A stretch of 64,000 nt of DNA from Halapricum hydrolyticum (GTDB taxonomy: Archaea > Halobacteriota > Halobacteria > Halobacteriales > Haloarculaceae): positions 41,532 through 105,531 of the forward strand of contig NZ_JAOPKC010000009.1 of NCBI RefSeq assembly GCF_025517535.1, given 5' to 3'. Position numbers and translations under genes: made by a program. Shown piece after piece: positions 58,717 to 64,000 of the stretch (position 1 is the stretch's first letter; each line of letters begins with the position of its first letter). Under the pieces are notes generated by a model, which had not been told where the DNA came from, did not search any database, and was given only the letters and a program-made list of their open reading frames with translations.

Positions 58717-59100
58717 TTATCGTTTGTAGTACGGGTAGAGTGCGCGCTTGGCGTTCTCGAGAGCGCCGTCAGTCACGGAGGTTCCGTCGACGTCCTCCTC
58801 GCGGACGTACAGGTCCTCCCACTTGCGCCGGCGCTTCTTGACGATCATCACGTCCGGCAGGAACTCCTTGCGGTACAGAAGCAGGATGAACGACAGGTCG
58901 ATGAAGATGACACCGAGAATCCCGCCAAGGAACATGTTTCCTTCGCCGGAGAGGCCCCAGCCGTTGAGCAGCCCCCAGGTGAACAACCCGACGAAGACGA
59001 TCTCGACGATCGTCAGCAGGACGATCGCCAGCGCCGCCGCCGGACTCTCCCGGGGCTGTTCGTAGCGGTGAATGTCGCCGTAGGTACTACCCGAGGACAT
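58717..59100 (-). CDS. DUF7318-type membrane protein of the cytochrome b operon
   Basis: A 127-residue protein with two TM segments (AAALAIVLLTIVEIVFVGLF and NMFLGGILGVIFIDLSFIL) and a basic C-terminal tail (KKRRRKWEDLYVREED). It matches, from memory, DUF7318 in haloarchaeal bc operons. The start shares its first base with the halocyanin stop (59100) and Rieske follows after 2 nt. Its fixed place between halocyanin and Rieske suggests a structural subunit. Confidence 0.7.
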   Translation of the reverse strand: MSSGSTYGDIHRYEQPRESPAAALAIVLLTIVEIVFVGLFTWGLLNGWGLSGEGNMFLGGILGVIFIDLSFILLLYRKEFLPDVMIVKKRRRKWEDLYVREEDVDGTSVTDGALENAKRALYPYYKR

Positions 59101-59726
59101 CAGTTTCGCCCCCCGCTGGTGTGTGCCGATTCACCGTACTTCAGGAAGAAGAACGTGTAGACGAACGTCATGCCGAGCATCAGAAGCGTCGCGATGCCCA
59201 CGAAATGCGGCTGGAAGGGCACGCCCATCTCTTCGGGACTCTGGGCACCGCCGCCGGCTTCGACCTCGACGGTGGGGACGTCGTCGCCGACGGCGATCGC
59301 CCCGAGCATTCCGAGGTCCTGGTGTGGATTGCAGTAGTAGGTGACGATCCCCGACTCCTCGAAGGTCCGTTCGTAGGTGTAGCCTTCCTGGTCGATCGTA
59401 TCCCCGGACGTGAAGTCGGTGTTCTCGCCGACAACGTTGTGCGCGCCGCCCTCACCGGTCCACTCCCAGACGATGGTCGTCCCGGGATCGACCCAGACCG
59501 CGGCAGGGTCGAACGTGTACCCGCTGCTGCCGGCACCGACGGCGATCGTCACCGCATCCTGCCCGCGCAGGTCGACCGTCGACCCGTCGAAGCCGTTCGC
59601 GCCACTGAGATAACCGCCGTAATCAGGCTGCTCGGCCGCCTGGGCTGTCGCCGACCCGCTGGCCGCGAGTGCGCCTGCCCCGCCGGCCGCACCGCCGGCC
59701 GTCCGGAGAAAGTCCCGCCTGTGCAT
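59100..59726 (-). CDS. Halocyanin (blue copper protein) with a C-terminal membrane anchor
   Basis: A 208-residue halocyanin. The N-terminal MHRRDFLRTAGGAAGGAG is a twin-arginine signal without an adjacent lipobox Cys. The cupredoxin domain (about 45-155) has copper ligands His in GGAHNVVGEN and Cys, His, Met in YYCNPHQDLGMLG. A TM segment near the end (VGIATLLMLGMTFVYTFFFL) anchors it, unlike the lipoprotein-type halocyanins. It carries electrons from the Rieske-cytochrome b complex to an oxidase. The start is the ATG at 59724-59726, 26-32 nt downstream of a TATA box. Confidence 0.92.
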   Translation of the reverse strand: MHRRDFLRTAGGAAGGAGALAASGSATAQAAEQPDYGGYLSGANGFDGSTVDLRGQDAVTIAVGAGSSGYTFDPAAVWVDPGTTIVWEWTGEGGAHNVVGENTDFTSGDTIDQEGYTYERTFEESGIVTYYCNPHQDLGMLGAIAVGDDVPTVEVEAGGGAQSPEEMGVPFQPHFVGIATLLMLGMTFVYTFFFLKYGESAHTSGGRN

Positions 59727-59751
59727 GTACCACACTCTGGGCACCTGTTTT

Positions 59752-59758
59752 GTATAAA
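59752..59758 (-). promoter_or_regulatory. TATA box for the halocyanin-cytochrome b operon
   Basis: On the minus strand TTTATAC lies 26-32 nt before the halocyanin ATG, so the transcript should be leaderless. It heads a seven-gene operon (halocyanin, DUF7318, Rieske, cytochrome b, subunit IV-like, DUF7315, DUF7314). Confidence 0.55.
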
Positions 59759-59769
59759 CCCACCGAAAC

Positions 59770-59848
59770 CCCCGATATATGGGGAAAATGGGACGGCAAC
59801 TCAACCGAATATATATACCCTTTGTATATCAGTCCCAAATATCAGGGG
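59770..59848. promoter_or_regulatory. Cluster of palindromes in the gap between the bc operon and the flavoprotein operon
   Basis: The 468-nt gap (59727-60194) is AT-rich. It contains CCCC-GATATAT-GGGG (59770-59784), ATATAC-CCTTT-GTATAT (59813-59829) and CCC-AAATATCA-GGGG (59834-59848): two like-shaped palindromes flanking a third. A TATA-like ACTTATATAGG follows at 59878-59888. These may be operators for either divergent operon. The rest of the gap holds no gene I can support, apart from the leader structure 60113-60180. Confidence 0.4.
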
Positions 59849-60112
59849 AGAAGGTCCAACGGTAACGAATCTCACACGACTTATATAGGCATGAGACGCC
59901 TTTTACACGACCAACTTCAGGAAAATTCCCCCATAGAATCGTGCAAAAATCTCGGCAGGACGGCCGGTTGGACACCCTTTTGAAGTCGATCTGTGCCCTC
60001 AGCTATTCCGATACGTCGCTATACGGAGGGCTCCCAGCCCATGCCTATTGTTTACTGGCTTTTGGGAATCGTCGATAAAGAATTTACGATCCGTATCATA
60101 CTACCATCGGAG

Positions 60113-60180
60113 GCGACACTCCGGCGATCTGGATGGCATCGCTGCGATGGGAGGCGACAACCGCTCTGCCAGAGTGTCGC
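60113..60180 (+). promoter_or_regulatory. Candidate structured leader of the flavoprotein operon
   Basis: GCGACACTC (60113-60121) and GAGTGTCGC (60172-60180) form a perfect 9-bp stem around 50 nt that includes a smaller GCGAT/ATCGC hairpin (60124-60141). It ends 14 nt before the ATG of the first gene. A long inverted repeat just before a start codon, where most local genes are leaderless, suggests RNA-level control or a broad operator. No known riboswitch class was recognised. Confidence 0.4.
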
Positions 60181-60194
60181 TCGGAGAATACATC

Positions 60195-61691
60195 ATGCAA
60201 TCAGAAACAGACGTGTTGGTCGTCGGCGGTGGAGTAACCGGGACGGCCATCGCACGGGAACTCTCACGGTACAGGCTCGACGTCGTTCTGGTCGAAAAAT
60301 CGCCAGACGTCTGCACCGGGACGAGCAAGTCCAATACGGCGCTGATCCACGCTGGGTTCAACGCCGACCCGGACAAGCAGAAGGGGCGGCTGAACGTCAG
60401 AGGCAACGAACTATATCACGAGCGAATCCAGCATGAACTCGACGTCCCCATCGAGTGGCGCGGGGCCCTGGTCGTCGCGACCGACGAAAGCGAACGGCCG
60501 AAGCTCGAAGAGTTGCTCGAAAAAGGACAGCGAAACGACGTCGACGGGCTGGAGATCCTCGAGCGCGAGGCGCTGCTCGAGAAGGAGCCACATCTGACCG
60601 ACGACGCCGTCGCCGCGCTGTGGGCGCCGACTGCCGGGATCGTCAATCCCTTCGAGTTGACGGTCGGGTTCGCCAACAACGCCGTCGAGAACGGCGCGAG
60701 CGTCGAACTCGAAGCCGAAGTGACCGACATCACGAAGACGGACGACGGGTTCACCGTCGAGACCGCGAAAGGCGAGATCGACGCCGAGATCGTGATCAAC
60801 GCGGCCGGGCTGTACGCCGACGAGGTCTCGAAGATGGTCGGCGTCGACGACTTCGAGATCACGCCTCGGCGCGGGGAGTACTATCTCTACGACAAGCAGT
60901 TCGACATCGACATCGACACGACTATTTTTCCCGTTCCGACCGAGGTCACGAAGGGAATCGTCGTGACGCCGACCGACGAGGGTAACCTGCTGATCGGTCC
61001 CAACGCCCAGGAGATCGACGACAAGCGCGACAAGGCGACGACCCGGCAGGGGCTGGACAAGGTGCTCAACGGCGCACAGAAGACGGTTCCGGACCTGACG
61101 AAGAAAGACGTCATCAAGGAGTTCGCCGGGCTGCGGCCGGCGATCAAAGAGACCGGCGATTTCCGGATCCAGATCGAAGAGGAGGTGCCAGGGTTCATCA
61201 ACGCCGCCGGGATCCAGTCCCCAGGACTGGCCTCGGCACCGGCGACCGCCGAACTGGTCGTCGATCTCGTCGAGGAACTCCGCGGCGACCTCGAGGAGGA
61301 CCCGGCGTTCGACCCCAACTACAGCGGTCCGCCGAAGGTCCGGCACATGAGCCACGAGGAACGCGCGGGGCTAATCGAGGAGGATGCCCGCTACGGACAG
61401 ATCATCTGTCGGTGTGAGACCGTCACGGAAGGCGAGATTCGAGACGCGATCAACCAGCCCGTCCCTGCACAGACCGTCAACGCGATCAAGCGTCGGGTCA
61501 GGCCCGGTGCCGGCCGGTGTCAGGGCGGGTTCTGTGGCCCGCGCGTCATCGAAATCCTCTCGGAGGAACTCGACATCCCCATGACAGAAGTCAAACTCGA
61601 GGAAGAAGGATCGGAGCTGCTGACCGACGAGATCAAACAGCCACTGCTGGAGAAGTCCCACGAGAGCTCGGAGGTGAACGCAGATGACTGA
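60195..61691 (+). CDS. FAD-dependent dehydrogenase, GlpA/GlpO-like with C-terminal Fe-S domain
   Basis: A 498-residue flavoprotein. The FAD motif VLVVGGGVTGTAIAREL is at the N-terminus, then the DAO-type catalytic domain with TGTSKSNTALIHAGF. Near the C-terminus, IICRCETVTEGEIRDAI and GRCQGGFCGPRVIEIL are a BFD-like 2Fe-2S domain. The layout resembles the Thermotoga-type glycerol-3-phosphate dehydrogenase rather than the shorter-spaced haloarchaeal GlpA. It likely oxidises glycerol 3-phosphate or a related 2-hydroxy-acid. It overlaps the next gene by 8 nt. The start at 60195 is preferred; upstream residues fall in the leader structure. Confidence 0.8.
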   Translation: MQSETDVLVVGGGVTGTAIARELSRYRLDVVLVEKSPDVCTGTSKSNTALIHAGFNADPDKQKGRLNVRGNELYHERIQHELDVPIEWRGALVVATDESERPKLEELLEKGQRNDVDGLEILEREALLEKEPHLTDDAVAALWAPTAGIVNPFELTVGFANNAVENGASVELEAEVTDITKTDDGFTVETAKGEIDAEIVINAAGLYADEVSKMVGVDDFEITPRRGEYYLYDKQFDIDIDTTIFPVPTEVTKGIVVTPTDEGNLLIGPNAQEIDDKRDKATTRQGLDKVLNGAQKTVPDLTKKDVIKEFAGLRPAIKETGDFRIQIEEEVPGFINAAGIQSPGLASAPATAELVVDLVEELRGDLEEDPAFDPNYSGPPKVRHMSHEERAGLIEEDARYGQIICRCETVTEGEIRDAINQPVPAQTVNAIKRRVRPGAGRCQGGFCGPRVIEILSEELDIPMTEVKLEEEGSELLTDEIKQPLLEKSHESSEVNADD

Positions 61692-63003
61692 AAGCCGGCA
61701 GGCGGTCACCAGCGACGTCGACGCGATGCGCCGGGAGGAACACGACCTGGTCGTGGTCGGCGGCGGTCCCGCCGGGTTGGGGGCCGCACAGGCCGCCTAC
61801 GACGAAGGCGTCGACGACATCGTGATCCTCGAACGCGACTTCGAACTCGGGGGCATCCTCCAGCAATGTGTCCACCCCGGCTTCGGCTTGGAGTATTTCG
61901 AGGAGGAGTTGACGGGGCCTGAGTACGCCCAGGAGTTCATCGAGAACGTCGCCGAACGTGGCGTCGACATCCGGCTTGACACGATGGTCCTTGAGGTCAC
62001 CCACGACCGGACCGTCTACGCCGTCAACGACGAGGACGGCGTGACCGAGATCGACGCCGAGAAGGTGATCCTCGCGATGGGCTGTCGCGAGCGGACCCGG
62101 GACGCGCTGGACATCCCCGGCTCGCGGCCGGCCGGCATCTTCACCGCGGGGACGGCCCAGCGGTTGATCAACATGGAGGGGAAACTGCCCGGCGAGAAGG
62201 CCGTCATCCTCGGTTCCGGCGACGTCGGGCTCATCATGGCCCGTCACATGCACCTCGAAGGTGCCGAGGTCGAGGCTGTACTCGAGATCATGCCCTACAC
62301 GGGCGGGATAACTCGCAACGTCGTCCAGTGTCTGGAGGACTTCGACATCCCGCTTCGCACCCAGCAGACGATCACGGAGATCCACGGAAACGACCGCGTC
62401 GAAGGCGTCACCGTCCAGGAGGTCGACGACGACTTCGAACCGATCCCCGGGACCGAATACGAGATCGAGTGTGACACCGTACTGCTCTCGGTCGGGTTGA
62501 TCCCCGAGAACGAACTGTCGGTCGACGCCGGCGTCGAGTTGCACTCGGTGACCGGCGGGCCGATCGTCGATGAGACGCGCGAGACGAACGTCGAGGACAT
62601 CTACGCCTGCGGGAACGTCCTGCACGTCCACGACGTGGTCGACTGGGTCACCGAGGAGAGCATGATCGCCGGTCGCAGTGCCGCCCGATCGTTGCAGGAT
62701 CGCGTCGAGACCCGCAAGGAGCCGATCGAGATCGAGAGCACGGCGAAACTGCGCTACGTCGTCCCGGACCGGATCTCGACGATCGATCCCGATCGCGAGG
62801 AGATCCCGCTGTACATGCGCGTCCACGCGCCGATGGAAGACGTGTTCGTCACGCTCTCCTCGGGCGGCGAGGAACTGACCCGGACGTTCGAACGGCGGGC
62901 CGAGCCCGGCGAGATGGTCACGCTGAACGTCGACAGCGACACCCTCGCGGAATTGCCCGAGCCACGGCTCGAACTGGACGTCGTTCAACGGGAGGAAGCA
63001 TGA
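61684..63003 (+). CDS. FAD/NAD(P)-dependent oxidoreductase partner
   Basis: A 439-residue pyridine-nucleotide-disulfide-family reductase. The N-terminal HDLVVVGGGPAGLGAAQAAY binds FAD, AVILGSGDVGLIMARHMH binds NAD(P), and IYACGNVLHVHDVVD completes the FAD site. There is no redox CXXC near the FAD; CREKTRD-like CRERTRD is present. The family partner of the DAO-type dehydrogenase passes electrons to NAD. The C-terminal 90 residues form an extra domain. It overlaps both neighbours (8 nt upstream, 4 nt downstream). Confidence 0.82.
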   Translation: MTESRQAVTSDVDAMRREEHDLVVVGGGPAGLGAAQAAYDEGVDDIVILERDFELGGILQQCVHPGFGLEYFEEELTGPEYAQEFIENVAERGVDIRLDTMVLEVTHDRTVYAVNDEDGVTEIDAEKVILAMGCRERTRDALDIPGSRPAGIFTAGTAQRLINMEGKLPGEKAVILGSGDVGLIMARHMHLEGAEVEAVLEIMPYTGGITRNVVQCLEDFDIPLRTQQTITEIHGNDRVEGVTVQEVDDDFEPIPGTEYEIECDTVLLSVGLIPENELSVDAGVELHSVTGGPIVDETRETNVEDIYACGNVLHVHDVVDWVTEESMIAGRSAARSLQDRVETRKEPIEIESTAKLRYVVPDRISTIDPDREEIPLYMRVHAPMEDVFVTLSSGGEELTRTFERRAEPGEMVTLNVDSDTLAELPEPRLELDVVQREEA

Positions 63004-63392
63004 CCGAAACCGTCAGCATCACGTGTATCAGGTGCCCGATTGGCTGTGATATCGAACTGGAGGTCGAGGACGGCGAAATCCTCTCGTTAGAGGGTGCAGA
63101 CTGCATACAGGGCGAAGAATACGCCCGGGAGGAGTTCCGCAACCCGACCAGAGTGCTGCCGACGACGGTGCGCGTCACGGGCGGCGTCTTGCCGTACGTG
63201 CCAGTGAAGACGGCCGAACCGATCCCGAAAGGCAAACTCGAGGCCGCCGTCGAGGAACTCGCCACCGTCGAGGTCGAGGCCCCGGTCGAACTCGGTGACG
63301 TGATCGTCGAAAACATCTGCGACACCGGCGTCGCCATCGTCGCGACGCGAGACCTGCCGGCTGCCGAGGAGGGACCGGTCGCGGCGGACTGA
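63000..63392 (+). CDS. DUF1667 Fe-S-type protein, third partner of the dehydrogenase system
   Basis: A 130-residue protein that I recognise as DUF1667. SITCIRCPIGCDIELE gives CX2CX3C near residues 9-15 and further cysteines follow (GADCIQGEEY, ENICDTGVAI), a pattern for a small redox cluster. DUF1667 proteins occur as the third member of the DAO-type dehydrogenase/NADH-reductase trio, as in Thermotoga. It overlaps the reductase by 4 nt. An intergenic element copy follows its stop by 20 nt. Confidence 0.85.
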   Translation: MTETVSITCIRCPIGCDIELEVEDGEILSLEGADCIQGEEYAREEFRNPTRVLPTTVRVTGGVLPYVPVKTAEPIPKGKLEAAVEELATVEVEAPVELGDVIVENICDTGVAIVATRDLPAAEEGPVAAD

Positions 63393-63411
63393 TCGACCCT
63401 CACAGGGATTT

Positions 63412-63474
63412 TGTATCCGACCGCCCGATATGTGGCAGTCAGAGCGGTAAATCGGCACAATAACCCGTCTCAGT
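63412..63474 (+). repeat. Conserved post-stop element, copy 3
   Basis: In the plus direction it carries AGAGCGGTAAATCGGCACAA and then AACCCGTCT, matching the reverse strand of the copies at 2750-2821 and 42843-42912. GACCGCC (63419-63425) pairs with GGCAGTC (63434-63440) using one wobble, keeping the hairpin with a different loop. It lies 20 nt past the DUF1667 stop and about 100 nt before the next gene, in the same direction as both. Confidence 0.55.
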
Positions 63475-63574
63475 CTGCGAATTTCTGTGGCACGGTGCCG
63501 TAGCGACATCACGTGAGTGTAAACTCGCGATTCTCGGAGCAAGTTCTTTGGTACTCGTCACCGAACCGCTAGGT

Positions 63575-63775
63575 ATGGCGCTGGAGACCTGCGGGAGCTG
63601 TGGCGAGCAGGTTCCGTTCGCCGATACCGTCCACGTCCTCGTCCACACGAAGGGAGAGGACGGCGTCATCGACAGTTACATCTGTCGAGATTGCTACGAA
63701 GAGTATCTCCAGCCGGTCGTCGAATCCCCTGGATCCAGCGACGAGGGGGCGTCTGTCGACAGCGCGTCGCGGTAG
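63575..63775 (+). CDS. Small double-CXXC zinc-finger-like protein (DUF7558-like)
   Basis: A 66-residue protein with CGSCGEQVPF and YICRDCYEEYLQP, i.e. two CXXC pairs 28-30 residues apart, forming a zinc ribbon. The C-terminus is a flexible Ser/Gly/Asp tail. It belongs to the many small haloarchaeal zinc-ribbon proteins; the name DUF7558 is from memory. The ATG at 63575 is chosen (MALETCGSCGE), since the nine residues before it are not conserved-looking and the ribbon starts there. Confidence 0.7.
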   Translation: MALETCGSCGEQVPFADTVHVLVHTKGEDGVIDSYICRDCYEEYLQPVVESPGSSDEGASVDSASR

Positions 63776-63802
63776 ATCACTCCGGACTCGTGTCAACTGC
63801 CT

Positions 63803-63874
63803 CGGGGTCGAGTGGTTCGAGAGAGCAGAGCTCTCTCGTCATCACGAGACGGCAAGCCGTCTCGGACGACCCCG
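63803..63874. repeat. Double-hairpin element E
   Basis: Outer CGGGGTCG (63803-63810) and CGACCCCG (63867-63874) enclose CGAGAGAGC-AGA-GCTCTCTCG (63818-63838) and CGAGACGGC-AA-GCCGTCTCG (63845-63864), joined by TCATCA. It aligns with element D on the reverse strand through the outer stem and the AGTGGTTCGAGA join, while the hairpin stems differ. It lies in the gap past the zinc-ribbon gene. Confidence 0.85.
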
Positions 63875-63930
63875 TGACATCCGCCTCGATTATTCTGTGA
63901 ACGCTCTTGGGTAAGCGATTGTTGGTGGCG

Positions 63931-64000
63931 TCATAGTGCGGTTTCGAGGATGATTTTGAGTGCTTCGTCGCCGGGTTTGCGGCGGACACGTTTTCGAAGC
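63931..64000 (-). CDS. C-terminal end of an unidentified protein (partial)
   Basis: The minus strand from the window edge reads an in-frame basic/hydrophobic tail, RKRVRRKPGDEALKIILETAL, ending at a TGA at 63931-63933. Twenty-two codons are visible, too few to name the family; a transposase C-terminus is possible given the nearby repeat element, but is not shown. Confidence 0.35.
   Translation of the reverse strand, partial: LRKRVRRKPGDEALKIILETAL

Noticed and set aside
59891..59983. Possible 30-residue ORF after a TATA-like box
   Set aside because: The TATA-like ACTTATATAGG is too close (under 15 nt) to the ATG, the peptide has no recognisable features, and no ribosome binding site is seen.

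Overview
The window is a piece of haloarchaeal (class Halobacteria) chromosome. The DNA is GC-rich, nearly every predicted protein is strongly acidic, and many starts look leaderless, with a TATA-like box 25-30 nt ahead of the ATG. Marker genes agree: archaeal RNA polymerase subunits Rpo3, Rpo10 and Rpo6, ribosomal proteins in archaeal order, class I LysRS, GatE, RqcH, methenyl-H4MPT cyclohydrolase, halocyanin, a Bat-type HTH regulator and a sensory rhodopsin. The gene mix would suit the Haloarcula/Halorhabdus side of the class, but that is a guess from content, not a phylogeny.

Layout. 1-8.9 kb: a flippase-like membrane protein (cut by the edge), ThiL, a site-2 protease, a small wHTH-like protein, a MobB-MoaE fusion, UMP kinase, LysRS, an Mrp/ApbC Fe-S carrier and MoaA. 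9.2-15.2 kb: the large information-processing operon (tRNA-Ser, uS13, uS4, uS11, Rpo3, tRNA-Leu, eL18, uL13, uS9, Rpo10, Rpo6, enolase, uS2). 15.3-23.5 kb: two membrane proteins including an RND exporter, the riboflavin reductase, a two-gene candidate RiPP/pseudo-radical-SAM cassette, a PHP phosphoesterase coupled to a PP-loop amidotransferase-like protein, and a GNAT. 23.7-29.7 kb: glutamate synthase GltBD. 29.7-34.1 kb: a uracil-DNA glycosylase, a tetrapeptide-repeat membrane protein, a Pit transporter, an SDR and a GDPD. 34.1-39.5 kb: a photosensory cluster of membrane protein, pseudokinase, rhodopsin transducer and SRII-like sensory rhodopsin. 39.5-44.7 kb: initiator tRNA-Met with a duplicated 3' end, a DUF4013 protein, RqcH, and an IS200/IS605-type TnpB with a small RHH gene. 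44.7-55.6 kb: MBL hydrolase, Mch, Bat-HTH, a broken histidine kinase, fumarase, GatE, TrmJ, a DHH/TrkA-N protein and a PRC-barrel protein. 55.6-59.8 kb: a halocyanin/Rieske/cytochrome b operon on the minus strand. 60.2-63.4 kb: a three-gene flavoprotein operon resembling the Thermotoga-type glycerol-3-phosphate dehydrogenase system. The right edge has a small zinc protein and the end of an unidentified gene.

Most notable non-coding structure. (1) A family of about 55-95 bp elements, each an outer inverted repeat enclosing two short hairpins whose stems differ in sequence between copies while pairing is kept; many loops are GNA/TNC triloops. Copies lie beside tnpB, inside a broken kinase gene, in frame inside gatE, and at the right edge. 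(2) A roughly 65-bp conserved element found three times, each just after a stop codon and in the same orientation as the flanking genes; one copy is the 3' flank of tnpB. (3) Three unrelated tandem arrays with 35, 30 and 29 bp periods, each placed at or just past the stop codon of a gene. The best candidates for an undescribed system are the double-hairpin family and the Htur_1727-like peptide with its cluster-less SPASM partner. All family assignments come from reading motifs; no database search was run.
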